From NCBI GenBank assembly GCA_029224185.1, contig CM055188.1:13681997-13745996 (forward strand): a stretch of 64,000 nucleotides of DNA, in the 5' to 3' direction. Origin of the DNA: Karalla daura (Eukaryota; Chordata; Actinopteri; Chaetodontiformes; Leiognathidae). The translations under genes were made by a program, and so were the position numbers. The notes below the pieces were generated by a model, which was not told where the DNA came from, did not search any database, and saw only the letters and a list, made by a program, of their open reading frames with translations. Positions 49,441 through 63,497 of this stretch are shown here, piece by piece (the first letter of the stretch is position 1; each line of letters starts with the position of its first letter).

Positions 49441-52400
49441 ACACTCCAGCACTGGAAACATGCTCGTTCCCACCATATTTTTGGTGATTAAACTGCTGCT
49501 GAACCTCTGCTCCACCTGCAGTGAGAGAGTTAATCATTTCACTATTTCACCATGACGACTATTTCTAGGTCTGATCTGATCTAAGTCTCAGAATCAATTC
49601 TAAGTATGAACACTGATGAAGAACAAGATGCAGTATGTTTTGCAGGCTACAACAAAAGACATTGAACAAAAGTCATAATTACTGCACAATTCTAAAATTT
49701 TACCAAAAGACTATAGTAATACCTTGGAAATTAACAACAGAAATCAGCAAATAAAAAAACAAACAAACAAACAAACGATCGCTTATCTCCCTTATGGCCA
49801 TAAGAAATGCAACATGGATTTTCCCCACTTGAAAAGAAAACACACATACTGTACTGTATGCCACACCCTCTGAACTGTAAACAACACTAGAAAGCCCAGT
49901 ATGTCCTCTGGGACACAGACTTTAAAAGTCTCATTCTCCACAGAGAACAAATGAATTGTTGGATCTTATGGGCGTGTGACTTTGGTGCTGCATTAAGGAC
50001 AGTCTGCAGGTCTGCAGCACAGTCATTTGTTTCTGGTCCTTTGAGACTCTTCGACCACTGTTTTCACAGAGATAGTGCTGTGACTTCTTGGGTCGTAGAT
50101 AGATTTGACAGCATACTACAGTAGATGTTGTGCATATCATTTAAATCAACAAACCACTGTGTTAATTGTGTATTTTCAGTCCCCCACTTTGATTGTATGG
50201 TCCTCAGAGTCATCTGTACTTCCCATCGACCTCTCAGCTGTTACTACTGTACTTGGTGTGCCTTGTGCATGTTGTTCTGTCAAAACACACACATACACAC
50301 TCTCTGCATCAACAACCTTTTTGCTCTTTTTCCTCTCTTTATGACCCGATGTCCTGCTCCACATAAACAAGAGCACACATGTTAAGCCAGTCATGAATAA
50401 GTTTATATTTGTTCTCAATACATCCACACTCAAGCTCTGGCACACACACACAAATGGACGGCTGCAGAGAGAGTACCAGTGACATCTCTGATCATGTCCC
50501 TCTGTATTTTTAGTAAGTGTGAATTTAGCCTCAGAGTTCCTTAAGGCCACAGTGTGTGTATATGTTTGTGGACTCTGGGGAAAAGGGAAACGGAGGAGGA
50601 GGCTGATGTCCCACAGCTCTGATTATCACATTGGCCCCTTTTCTTTACACATTGAAGTAAGGAGCAGCGCTTACAGTGGAGGCAGGGGATGAAGGTGATG
50701 AAGAGCAGGTGAACATAAGGGAGGACGGTTTCAGCCAGGGGAGTGAACATGGTGGTCGGGGTACCAGGCACACATATAGACTAGCCCAGCCCTACTGGTC
50801 TGGTTCTGACTGGATCCTGAAACTCTCCAGCTGCTCAACAGACACATGAATCACAACACTGAGCCCACACTTGCACATGTTTGCTGTAGCACAGCTGTAG
50901 CACTGTGCACGATGTTTCCACCATATATATACATACATTTTTTCATTTATATCAAGGGCTCATTCACTGAATTGTTGACTTTAAATGGAACCGCACTTAC
51001 ACACTTACTGACTTCACATGAAAGCACAACTAAGTCGTTAAATCTTCAGGGGGTCAGTTTGGAATCCGGGCGTAGTCTTGCAAATATGTTGAACTTTGTA
51101 TGCAGATGTTATGCTGCATTGGTCAAAAGCAACTCAGACAAGATCAGATCATTTGGGTCCAAATATTCACAAAAATTGTATTTATTTATGATTTATTTAT
51201 TTTTTATTTGGTTTGGTCACATTCTGAGCATCACATCCAAAACCAGAGACATGTCCCTGGTACTCATGGACCTTCAAAAGATCAGAGACAGAAAGATGAG
51301 GAGAGGACAGAGATATGAAGGAGAAACAATCTGTCCTTCTCTAATGAAAGAAGCAGAACGCTAAAAGTAAAAATTTAAAACATCAATCAAAGTAGTGCTT
51401 AATGAGGAGGGAGACAAGGGTAAGAGGAGAGGAGAGGAAGAGTAAAGTTAAATCTTCACATTTGTTTTATATCATTAAATGTTGCTGAAGTCAGAGCTGA
51501 ACCTTGGAGGTAAAGAGTTCATTTATAAGTCAATAAAGACTGAATCTTGCTGCCAAAGTGTTCTGAAATTCACCGTCCACATAAACAAAAGGTTTCAGTT
51601 CAGACTTTTTCATAAAGCAGTTTTAGATTCAGGAGCAGGAGGAACATGGATATTTGTTGCTCCTCTGGTGGAAAAAGTACTTCTTCACATTCATGGGCAG
51701 CGACATCATGTGGCAACAGTCATTCACAAATCATCCACACATTTAGCTGACTCTGCTGTGTGAGTTGGCGTGTATATGTGTGTATACGTGTTTGTGCATC
51801 CTCCAGATGTCAGTCACGGACTCACACCAGGTAAAACGCTTCACACATGCTTGTGTCATACAGAGAAAGTTCTCGACCTGGATTGGGTTTAGGTTCAGGT
51901 TCTGGCTCTGATTCACATTCAAAGATTAGATGAGGGCATGTGCCTATACCGTGGGAGCTGCACCATTTTTTGGCAGGCTGTAGGGTAGGAGGTGCTCAAA
52001 CATGGTCGAACACATGTTCACATATGTTCACAGTATTTTTTTTTTAGTCATCATTGAATGAATTCCAATGAGCAGGTTTGTTTGTAGTATTATTAGCTGG
52101 ATAAATGGGGAGATAGAAGCTGTATCAATGTGAAATGTTACTGAAAATTAGAAAAAAAAAGACAGAGATTGACAGACTTGACAAACTCACACCAGTGAAG
52201 ACTGTGTAACAAAAATTATGTTGCCAGTAATACTATCAGAGCGCTGAGCTGGAGATGACCACGACCGTCATCCAATCATTTGTTTACAATAATTATGCTT
52301 AAATATAGCCTCAGAGCTTAACATGCTGAGCTTAACAATTATGCCTGAAGATGACACATGACATCATAATCACGGTAATCGATCGTACAAGCTGCTGAGG

Positions 52401-53329
52401 ATGTCCTGAGGACCTGGCTGCAGCACAAACTGCTGTAATGGTGCAATGTCTGAGCCCTGCATATGAATATTGTTGATGTGTTGATGAGTAAGGGCTGACA
52501 GATCTGCCAACACCTCTTCAACAAAACATCTGAGCATCTGTGCATATACTGCACACAGTGTCAGCAGCTCTGAGTTAAGGTTTTCAGCATCTGAGTGAAT
52601 GAAAGTACATTGTTCCCCAAATATAAATTTGTCACTTTCACAGCAATGTGTCAATTTGTTACCTATGTTAGTATACACCGATATAAGATAAGAAACAAAT
52701 GAATTATTCCCATGTATCGTTGTTCATACACACTGAAACCATTGGGAAAAAGCATAAAAAATGAAAAGAAATATGTTCTGATGAAGTGATGAATCAGTTG
52801 CACAATTATAATTAAATGTGATATTCTGTTTGTCTTTTTTTGGTACACTGACAAAACTCACATTGTCAAGGCTCAGGTTTGTGTGCATGTGGTTCATTGG
52901 TAATCATCTGATGTAGTGTTATAGAAAAAAAAGATTAAATGCATGTGTGGTTTAAGGAAAAAATAATTAAAATATAAAATAAGAATAATTAATTTTCATG
53001 CAAGGATCCCATTTAATCTTAGTAATTGTTACACCACCACACCTGATGGTGGTGCTGATGAGCCCAGTAGGCTGACAGGCATACAACAATTGAAGGTCTG
53101 AAGACCCTTGAGCAAAACTAATTCTTGAGTGTCTCCCTGTGTCATGCACAAGTACACACTGGTAAGTGATCTGCTTTTTAGAGCGACTTCATCTTAGAGG
53201 GTACACGATTTTGTTATACTTGTCAGTGGTTGTAGCATGTGGGAGGCCGTTTGAGCAATAAATCAAACTTGCTTTCAAATGCAACATTATACCTTCACTC
53301 ATGCACACTCTCTCTCACAAACAATACTC

Positions 53330-53330
<1 letters not shown>
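49441..53330. other. Long noncoding stretch, no gene seen
   Basis: AAAC run at 49756-49776. A 172-codon frame (50846-51364) is not recognisable and is not called. Palindromic acatgttcacatatgttcac lies near 52012. A-rich and T-rich short runs occur throughout. No exon recognised. Confidence 0.5.

Positions 53331-53363
<33 letters not shown>
53331..53363. repeat. (CA)n microsatellite
   Basis: CA array with an early TA interruption. Confidence 0.94.
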
Positions 53364-53441
53364 TCTTATTTTAGCATGCAAAGGGTTACCAGCTGTGTTG
53401 ACAGAGGATGCTGATTTTTTATTCTCTCTCTTCTTTTTATG

Positions 53442-53443
<2 letters not shown>

Positions 53444-53499
<56 letters not shown>
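53444..53499. repeat. (CA)28 microsatellite
   Basis: Pure 56-bp CA array. The His-Thr frames across it are repeat translations. Confidence 0.97.
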
Positions 53500-53505
<6 letters not shown>

Positions 53506-53663
53506 GACAAACCTCTACACAATCGTGTGTTAATGCACCCAACTCACTTTCCTCACACACACAGGAAACACGCACTGAGCCACAAATACATTCACCAGGG
53601 CTTAGAGGTGATTAATCTTGTCAGTTTTAATAAATTGTTACATCTTTCAATCTGCTGACATGG

Positions 53664-53674
53664 CAGAGAGAGAA

Positions 53675-53717
<43 letters not shown>
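53664..53717. repeat. (GA)n microsatellite
   Basis: GA array with GAAA and GATA interruptions. Confidence 0.95.
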
Positions 53718-53720
<3 letters not shown>

Positions 53721-53879
53721 TGTTAACAGGAGACAGGGTGGGTGTTGTCTCCCAACTGAACAATATGAAACCAACCTGAACCGTGAATTGTCTTTGCATG
53801 CTTCATGCTTGAGAGAAAGACGCAAGCCGAGTGTAAGACTGATAACAACAGTATGATAACAACTTGTGTAGGAGAAAAA

Positions 53880-53885
53880 GTGTGT

Positions 53886-53958
<73 letters not shown>
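53880..53958. repeat. (GT)n microsatellite
   Basis: 79-bp GT array with one GA step at about 53890. Confidence 0.97.
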
Positions 53959-53960
<2 letters not shown>

Positions 53961-55059
53961 CCAGTGAAAAGGGAAGGGATGTGTGCAAACAGATTAACAT
54001 ACTTGGGGGAAAAAGACTCAAAAAAGCAACTCAAGTGCTCCATAAATCATCGATGAGGAAAACTTGTGATGAATTTAGTTGAAATGTTTGCCTAAAAACT
54101 TCCTCTTACTTCTTACTAACTTCTTACTATGCCTAAATGTGTAATTATTTTGCACTGGTCTGGGGTTGGCTGTGTAGTATATTAGTGCAGTCTGTTTTGT
54201 TTGGCGATGATTGGTGGTGGGTTTTCAGCAGGAAACACGTCCTCTGAGTGGCAACATGTAGTGTTCTGAGTGAGGAGATGTTGGGCACAAGCGGATGGCT
54301 TGTCCCTGCAGATCAGGAGAGTTTTGTGTGACCGGCTGAGCTGACAGTAATGTGGCTGGTAACAGTGCAGGTAACAGTCGTGAAACAGCTGTGCAGCAAA
54401 CAGTGAGATTTCACTGTCAGGACTGACAGTCACTGAGGCCCCAAGCTCCAGGCCCGGGTATGATGTGACCCTGACTAGGGTCACCTTCTCGGTCATGTGT
54501 GCAGACACAGGTGGTGGCAACTCAGTGAATGCAGCTCGGCTCATGCTTTTGATGTCTGTGAGTTTCATCCTGGTAAAACACAGAAGCTAGGCTGCCTTAT
54601 GCATCAGAGAGGGCTGCTGACTTTGGGACAGCTTTATAGCATAGCCAGTGAGCCTTTTCTGTGCAGCAGAGGGAAAAACCTGCAGGGTCAATGCTTATCA
54701 GAGGTTCAGAGCTCAACTCTAAACACGCGCCACATTATGATTTCCTGGGCACACTGAGCGGAGACACTGGGCGAGGGTAGATAATGTTTGAATTGTAGCA
54801 TGTGATTTGTAGCACTGCAACAAACAGTGAGCAAGGATGTGGATGCAGCCTTTACTGCACCGCTGCGTTACTTTTTCAGACAGTGTCAGAGAGGAAAACC
54901 CGCAGGCACCTTGAGTCAAGTTATCACAGCTGATTCAAGGTCCATGCGGTTCGGGTGCAGGCTCCTTCCTTGAGGCTGGTCGTCACTTCCTGTCAGGCTG
55001 TTTGAGATCAATGTTACAATCAGTTCAAACAGAGGAGCGAGAAAATGTATATGTGTGAC

Positions 55060-55061
<2 letters not shown>
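53959..55061. other. Noncoding stretch, no gene seen
   Basis: Balanced composition between 54180 and 55020 without simple repeats. The 128-codon minus-strand frame (54182-54568) has no recognisable domain. A role is not supported. Confidence 0.5.

Positions 55062-55123
<62 letters not shown>
55062..55123. repeat. (TG)31 microsatellite
   Basis: Pure 62-bp array, inverted relative to the CA array at 55296-55353. Confidence 0.97.
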
Positions 55124-55124
<1 letters not shown>

Positions 55125-55295
55125 ATGTTTGTATTTGTGCAGATGACTTAAGCAGCCCGTGGCTCTTGGCTGACTGAGTTGCCATGGTGACCAGTTGGCT
55201 GTGTTGTAGAAGGCCCTGTGGCTACGAGCGCTTTTGGACTTCTGTCTGTCTGTCTCAATCAGTCTGACTCTCTCTTTCACTCTCTCTCTCTCTTT

Positions 55296-55297
55296 CA

Positions 55298-55353
<56 letters not shown>
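55296..55353. repeat. (CA)n microsatellite preceded by CT repeat
   Basis: A CT-rich run at 55266-55295 leads into a CA array with one TA interruption. Confidence 0.96.
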
Positions 55354-55354
<1 letters not shown>

Positions 55355-58300
55355 GCACACACAGAAAAGAGCAAAGCAGCTTGAGGAAATGAGATTTGTT
55401 CCGGAGACTGAAAAAGACAGACAGACAGAGACAGTCAACACTGACATCTCTCTCTCTCTCCTTGCTGTCTCCCTGTGCCTGTCTGTATCATCTCTTTTTT
55501 GTCCGCCTATCTGTTTTCCTTCTCTCTGTCTGTCTCCCTCTCGACAACCAACTCTAGTGCTCTAGTAACCACAGTGATGAGGGCCTCAAACCTTGGTCAT
55601 GTATTTGATCCAAACCAAGCCAGACGAACACCTCCTGACAGCCTGGTTTACGTCAGGATATTGTTGGAGACAAAGGGAAGTGAGGAGAAGCTACCAATAT
55701 CTCTTTTTGACAGATTTCACATTCAGCTAAAATGACCAAAGTTCTACTTTGAAACATCTTCAGGCAAGTCAGAGCACTACAAATTCCGTATTTCTTCCAC
55801 ATCTTTTCCTTACTTCATCAAACTGATCGTGTTTTTTAATAATACACATAGCAAACACAGGACATGCACACTCTACGCAATAAGGCCTCTCAAACCCCCG
55901 TCATTATTGCTGTGAAGCAACAGTGCTTCCTGCGGAGCCCTCGCTGATAAAATGATCAAACTGAACTTTTCTTTTCTTTTTTTTTAACTTAACTTTTAAA
56001 GGATGTTGTCAGTGATTCATGATTTGTGGTTACAATGTTAGAGTTTCACTTTGTGGAAAACGGCACAGGAATAATTGAAAAGCTCTTTAAAGAACGGCAA
56101 CATGCGGGAAAAGTGGAAAAGTCAAACGCTCAGTTGAACTCACACCTCGTCTTTGAATTCTCTGCGTGCTCACGCTCCCACTCAGCCCATCTTTCCTCTC
56201 TCCCTTGGCTGTTTTTTAACTGCCGCTCTGAATAAATAAATGCTAAATCACCCTCTCGATGTGCTAATACAAAGCACAGAGGACTGCAGTGAATTTTAAG
56301 GCGAACTGAGGAGGCAGGGACGTTCTCACGGATCCAACTGGAGGCAGATAAACATTATAATAAGCAGCCAGGAAAAAAAAACGGCAAGACGTAATGTGAA
56401 ATTTGCAACAAAAAGCAAATAATCACGTCAAAATTGGATTGTGCAGGTGATTTGCACACATGAAATACCTGAGACTATGAGAGAACTTGAGGACAGAAAT
56501 ACTCGTGTAAATGCTGACCTACAAACCCATAATACTAAAGCAAAAATAAGCAGGTATACACACAGTTTGAAGTGATAAAATGGACAACACAATGGGTGCA
56601 AGTGTGGGCAGAATCCTGAAATAAATGTACGCACAACATGCAGTTTAAGACATGGTGTACACACACACACACACACATGCACACACACCCAGGGATCACT
56701 AAAATGACCATAAAGTCTCTGACAACAACAGCAACTCAGCTTGAAAAGATGCTGCTCTGGCAACTCGAGCCCTTGAGGAAAATACATGTGCATCTGTGTG
56801 CATGAATGTGCCACATGTGTCGGCATGACCCGTCAGCAAAACATTAGAAAAAGATGACTTGGGGCCAAGCTTATCCCACTTTTTTCTAATATTACTTGTG
56901 TTTTTAAATCTTCTGACTCACAGCAAAGCGAAAAGATACAAAGATAGAGAGTGACACAAATAGAGAGGAAGAGAAAAAGAGAGAGGAAGAAACGCCTGTG
57001 ATATTTTTCTCTTGGTTATCATTCTGAGATATTGTGTTAAACTAAAGCCAGCAGCCTGCGATCGATTAGCTGACATTTCCAAAGCTAATGCTAGACACAC
57101 ATACATACATATCCACACAAATACACACACCAGTTCATTTCCCAAGCTGTTGCAGAGGTGCACCATTATGAGGAAAAATGTCTCTCTTCTGTGCTCTGCT
57201 ATAAGCACCTAGCTGAGAAAACTCTGTTGTACATTTATGCACACATACCTGAACATGCGTGACACTTGTTGCTGGACATTTGCATGAAACTGTTTGCATG
57301 CAAATAGCAATGAGCTTCAAGCTACTTTTTTTATTGCTCAATGTTGCATTGTTTTTGCCATTTTCCATATTTCAATGCTGATCCTCATCATGTTGTTTAT
57401 TTCAGTTCATTCATAACTGGCTGTAGTGTTAAACTGTACTGCATCTGCAGGGTTGTAACATATTATTAGTTCTCATAAGCAAATGACGATTTACACACTT
57501 CAAGTAAGTATATAAACCTGCATTATTCTTCTTATTAATTTGCACATCTTTGCATGCATTTCTTTGCACACATTATGTTTGACAGGCTTGTTGGAAGATA
57601 GCAGCTACATTTTGTTCCATACATCAATTGGTGGTGCAGGTGTGGAGTCACAGTGTTCTCACTGTGAGCAATCAGACATCACTGCCTACATCACTTGCAG
57701 AAGAAAAAGAAAAAGAAGATTGATGCTGAACAGTTAGATCACCAGAATTAAATGCACAAAGGACAAACAAGGAGAGAACAAAAATCAGAGTAAAGACGAA
57801 TAAAATGAGATTGGGAGGGATTAGCCTCATGTGTAGAGCTGCTATCATTAGTTCTCAATATGCAACTGATGGTTTATTGATCCGTCCCAACATTGGGGTC
57901 TTTGTGTCCAAAATAACTGATGCAGAGTGAGAGAAGGAGGCAGAGAGAGATGGAGGGAGGAATGAAAAGAGACTGATGAAAGAGGATGATGCCAGAGTCC
58001 AAAGAAGGGTGTGTGAACAAAGATGGAGGCAGAAGGTGGAGGATTGAGATAAACTGGGACCTGGAGGGGAGGAGGGGGAGAGCAGAAAAGATAAGCAAGC
58101 TGAACAGAAAACTGAGAGGGCATGGATTTAAAGAGAATGGACATTAACTGTGATTTGATCAATGGCATTTCACTGTTTTCTCAGTCTGTTGAGGGTGGAC
58201 AGGAAAATGTGAAGACTACTAAAAAGTGTGTACTAAAACTGTGGTAAAGTGTTCAAACACTGGGATTTCATTGCCTGCACTCATGTTCAATCCTTTTCCA

Positions 58301-61300
58301 CAATTTGCTTATGCATGACATTTGATACTGTAACTTAGCTGTTAGCTGCCTGATAGTGAGGGTAACTGTAATTGTTTTGCTGTGGAAGTGGGGAACATGC
58401 AGGCAACTTTTAGCAGTGAAGGGTGCAGTGTTTCAGACTGGCTGGAGATGAGGTGGAGATTTTCTGGGAATACTCAACAATGCCCCCTCAGATAACAACA
58501 AGGTCAACCCTATTTTTTTCTACTGCAGGGCAAAGTTTTTGGGATCATGCAATATCTGTATAAATTGGGTCGCCTCATATTTCTTTCTTTGTTCTCTTGT
58601 GCTCTCTTCTTATTTGCACCATAAGATAATGACTTCTATTTACTGACTTATCAATGAGTGCCATACAAAGCAATGGATAAGTTTGGTTATTTTTATTTAC
58701 TAGTCAACACATATATAAGTTTTAAAGGATGAGTTTTCGCATTTGCTATTTAATTTCACAAGCATATCTCTATATAACTCCTCACAGGGTGACCTCAGTC
58801 CCTGAGTGGGTCCCATGTGTAGGTCTTTCTTGCTGTGAGGTTTCAGCTCTAGCAACAGATTGCAACACCTACGAACAAGTAAAAATATTAAGAAGAGGAA
58901 GCAAAATATTAAAAAAGGATTAATTTAATCACTAACTTACCAGGGATCCAGTATGTGCATGTTGCATCAAGACCAATGTGTAGGTTTTAGTCCATTTTAT
59001 TAACATCCTGTCCCTTTTTTTATCTTTGTGGCAAAATTTGAGATAAGAGGTAATGGATTTGCTTCAACATTCAGTGAAACTATGGTGGTTTGATGCAGAG
59101 ATTCATCAAATTACTGCATAATAATTCAGAAATTTCCACATTTTGGGACTAATGAAGGTTTGCCATGAATCTGAAAACTGTCATTTGTGCATGATGCTTG
59201 TTAATTGCTTTGCACTATGTCCAAATGACACGGCCAATAGAATATGACGATGCGACAAAGTGATACAATGTTCTCTCATTTTTCAACACATTTCCAGTGC
59301 CATGTTGATGCATAGGGAAGTAAAGCTCCTTGCATGCTGCCAGGTTTGAGCAGGCACAGCTGTGCTCCCCACCAGCTTTGAGTTGCTGATTGCTGCTGGT
59401 GAAGATAATCGCACCTCATTTTTTTGGGTGTTTTCAGAAAAAAGCTTTTTGGATGTGAATGGTGCGATCATTTCACCCGGGAATGCCAGCAAAGTAGCAA
59501 AAATGTAACTTATGCAAACATAAGGTGATACCAGCCACAGTGAATCCTCATACTGCAGTACCACATTTTATAACATCTCACTGTTATGTAAATAATCATC
59601 TGGCACTCTGGTTTGCTTTCTCCCCTCATGATGCTATTCATGTTGCAATTATGGTTGATCATGCAACACATTCCTGCTGCATTTAGTGAGGAAGGCAAAA
59701 AGGCTCAGCAGGCTTTGAATTTTTAAGTGTCTCAGCTGAGAAGAACATGCATGCAGTATATTCCAGGAGAGACTGTCTCATGCCTCAACACATTTACTCC
59801 GCCTGAAAGACTTAAGACTCTGCCCTATATGACAGACAGCTGTTTATTTTTTACAGGATAAATAGCCAGACATACAGACAGGCAGATGCAGACTTTAGTG
59901 TGAATGCATAACACTCACTGTTTAATTGAACAATATCAGTCTTTAATGACATTAGGCTCAGACTGGAATCTGGATCTTTTCAGCTGGGAGCTCAACAGGT
60001 TCACACAACTGATTGAGTCAGGAGAGAGTGAATTTGTCACAGGACTCAGTGTTTTTCTGAAGAGAGTCCTTGGCTTTGTTGGCTGCTCATCCTGGAAATG
60101 ATCCCAGATTTCCCTCTATCAACGTTTTCTCATTTTCCTTTTTTAAACCTAAATGATGTGTGTAAAGCCCTCTGCGTGCTCCTTCAGATGGGTTTCTGGA
60201 CTCCATGAACAGCAGCTGCTGGGAGCAGATTTGAGCAGCATCCACATGGACCTGGCACTGCTGTAATCCAGCGTTTTGTGCTTGGGGCTCCCTGTGGTCC
60301 AACTCTTGCTGCACTGCAGCACAGTGAAAGTGAATCTTGGCACAAGATGGAAACTTCTATCACATCTCCATCGTCGGCTTAAAAATGATCAATCTGACAT
60401 TTAAGACAATTGCAATAAAACAGACATTTGCCCATTTGGCAGCTTTATTCAATGGAGACAAATCAAACAAAGTCTAAAAAAAAAAAAGAAAAAAATCAGT
60501 CTCATGAGGGCATGCAAAGATGTGTAAACACAAGAACCAAGAATCAAAGCACAAGCAAATTGTGCAAAGAAAGCTTGAGTGAGGCATTTTGAAAGGCCAA
60601 GTGGCCTGAATAATGGAGTAGCCTTTTCCTCCCCTACTGGCTGACAGGTGCCTCTCACGAGCCTTAAAAGATGCTTTTCAATTAAGCCCAACTCGACGTT
60701 GGCAATGTGTATGCTAATGTGTGTGAAGTGGTGTGTAGATGTGTGTGTCTGTGTGTGTCTGCATAGACTTACTCTCGAGTCTTTACTATGCAGTCAAATA
60801 GTCTGAGAACAGACCAATACATGCTCAAACCATTTAAACATGCTTTTTGGTGTTTATCCGAATCATGTGTACAACATTCACTGACCACATGAAACCACAT
60901 GTTTTTGTGTTGTTCAGTCGGCTACAACCTGTAATCAGGCGTGTTGATGGAGACAAGAAATAAATGCTCAGGTTTTATGTTTACACAAAACATCAGATGC
61001 ACTGAAAACTTAAACTAGACAAAACATCATTATGTATGTGACAAGAGTGGTATCATGAACAAGCTGATCTCACCAGGTAAATATCCCCAGTTATTCTAAT
61101 TACTGTGTTTGTCCAGGATCAACAACACAACCTACAAACCAATCAACACTTCTTGCATGTGGATAACCACCCGTAAAGAGAGAGGAAAAAAACAAAAGAA
61201 AGAACAAAACAAAAAAAAACAGACATTTGCATTTCCTTCAAAGTGCATCCAAAGCCTTCCAGCCTACTTAGCTTAAGAGGAAGAGCCAACATTACAATTT

Positions 61301-61545
61301 GTCCTGCAGCATCATTTTTTTTAATTGTGTACTTACTATTTAAATCATTGAGTTTTAGTTTTTGTGGGAAGCTCCTGATACCTGTGTGTGTGTCTGTATG
61401 CTTCATGCTTCATTGTTTTGTTAATCTTTGCCAAATGTTGCTCCCTGCTTTGGCTTACATCACCTGTGTGTGTATGTGTGTTTTTCTGTAACAAATGGAG
61501 TTTATGCATGACATTGTGCATCTGTGCATGTGTGCATTACTGTGC

Positions 61546-61547
<2 letters not shown>
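55354..61547. other. Long noncoding stretch, no gene seen
   Basis: CAGA and CT simple repeats near 55417-55465, a CA run at 56659-56690, a GA-rich patch at 56940-56993, GAAAAA units at 57700-57718, and an A12 run near 60477. Positions 56040-56300 are unrepetitive and may be conserved. No exon or known mobile element recognised. Confidence 0.5.

Positions 61548-61607
<60 letters not shown>
61548..61607. repeat. (GT)30 microsatellite
   Basis: Pure 60-bp GT array. Confidence 0.97.
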
Positions 61608-61608
<1 letters not shown>

Positions 61609-61693
61609 TATAAATCCTCTGGTTCCTTTGGAGGAGGTCCAGCCTGGCAACTGTTCAGCACATTATCCATCCCTGTGCTACCACGATGCTATG

Positions 61694-61731
61694 TACACAC
61701 ACAGACACAAACACACACACACACACACAGA
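61694..61731. repeat. Interrupted CA repeat
   Basis: CA units with GACA and AACA interruptions. Confidence 0.88.
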
Positions 61732-61886
61732 TTTTCACACACATATATTCCCAAACACACCGACGCACAGTCAGGTTAAAAAAAGAAAAAGAAACAAAAA
61801 GTATCCTTGAAAATACAAAGATAACACATACACATAAGTGCACACTTTCTTTAAGCAAACAAAAGCAAAAAAAAAAGAATGTAAGA

Positions 61887-61936
61887 GTGTGTGTGTGTGT
61901 GTGTGCATGTGTGTGTGCATGTGTGTGTGTGTGTGT
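61887..61936. repeat. GT repeat with GCAT interruptions
   Basis: GT array with two gcatgtgtgt steps. An A10 run lies just upstream (61867-61877). Confidence 0.92.
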
Positions 61937-62718
61937 CACACCCATTTTATTACACAAGTTGTTACATAGAGAATGACAGTGATTAACCATAAATGTACCG
62001 TTACAGTCAACATCAAGTGAGAGAAGAGGTGATAAAGATGAAGATGACGTGATGACATGACAGTCCTTTAAGTAGAATGTCTGGAAAGTCTAAAGCAAAG
62101 ACACTGATACTTTTCATAGACTTGATTTAACTTTCAGCTCAATTCACTGTCAGTTCCATTCACTCAATTCACTTTTACATAAACTATATACTGCTTTAAG
62201 CTGAGCCCGGAGCCACTTGTTCTTGAGTTGTGCATTAATTCTTGAAAAATATTTTTCTAAAAAGAAGTTTTCTAAAAAGTAAGATTTCTTTTCATTCTGC
62301 AAAGATGGTAAAATGATGAATACAAAAATCATCCTGACCAAGAATCACAATTCCTTCAGCACAGGGTTAAAGACAACCTATCAGCAGATTGTTGGGTTTA
62401 TTATAATGATGAGACTGAAATGAAACCACGTTTTGATCTTTAAACATGAAGCTGATGCAGTTCACGAAACAATTGCCAAAGAACTTATGTTCAGATAAAT
62501 GAAATTACGATGAATGAAAACATTTTAAGATACTTGTAGTTTGAGCCTTAATGGTGCTATGATACTATGGTACTATGGAACGAATGGTACTATCATTTTA
62601 TTGTTGTTCTGTGGGTGGTTCTTTATGCAGTAATGTTTTGGGGAAAAATAATGTTGATAATAAAATGCAATGTTTGCAAACAGTTCCTGCCAATGTTGGT
62701 TTTATAGAATATAATAAT
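61937..62718. other. Noncoding stretch, no gene seen
   Basis: AT-rich unique sequence with a small ggtactatgg/tggtactatc repetition near 62560-62595. No exon recognised. Confidence 0.5.
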
Positions 62719-62729
62719 CATATATATAG

Positions 62730-62800
<71 letters not shown>

Positions 62801-62804
62801 TATA

Positions 62805-62899
<95 letters not shown>
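62719..62899. repeat. (AT)n-(GA)n-(AT)n compound array
   Basis: AT array to about 62767, (GA)n at 62768-62796, then a second AT array to 62899. The phrase agaatattatatat occurs at both AT-array starts (near 62728 and 62793), suggesting the block arose by internal duplication. Confidence 0.96.
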
Positions 62900-62902
<3 letters not shown>

Positions 62903-63497
62903 GCACATCCTATTGAATTTAATTAATTTATTAAGGTGCCAGCCAAACCTTGAACCATATGTGTGTTGAGCAGGACACACAAAGCTGAAATGCTAAAAAT
63001 AATTAATTCTTTTTTACTCATTAAATTGACATGACTGAGCACAAATGCTGAAATCTAAGCAGGAGGTAAATTGATGACAGAGATGTTGACTGACTACAAA
63101 CCTGCCCAGTCATCACAATGATTATTGTGTTAAGCTCCAGCTCTCAAGTTATTCCATTTACAAGGTTGTGTCATACTCAAATACTTATATCGCTGCAGTC
63201 AGCTCTATATGATGCAATGCAATGACACACAACAGACAGACGTGGAAAGTTGAAGGCACAAATGAAACAAATGTGTTACAAGGTGATTACGACATGTTAC
63301 AACACCTGCACTCTAGAGGAAAACCAGCTGCTTTACCCTTGATTGTCCTTTGATTATTGATCACTGTCAAGCTACCATTCTTATTATCTCATAGTATTAA
63401 AGTGGCAGATAAAATAGCTATGCTTATATATAAATTTGCTCATGCATCCCTCAGTTTTTCATCCCACCAAATACCAGTACTCATTGACTACAGCACC
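62900..63497. other. Noncoding stretch before the small ORF
   Basis: Unique AT-rich sequence. A possible splice acceptor (catgcatccctcag, ending at 63452) lies 45 nt before the ATG at 63498. Confidence 0.4.

Noticed and set aside
50846..51364. 172-codon open frame on the + strand
   Set aside because: No recognisable family. The second half overlaps a T-rich then purine-rich stretch, and start context and flanks give no gene signals.
51870..51910. Repeated ggtt words resembling a telomere-like or transposon end
   Set aside because: Too short and irregular, with no matching inverted end nearby.
53239..53658. 139-codon frame rich in His and Thr
   Set aside because: Mostly a translation of two CA arrays.
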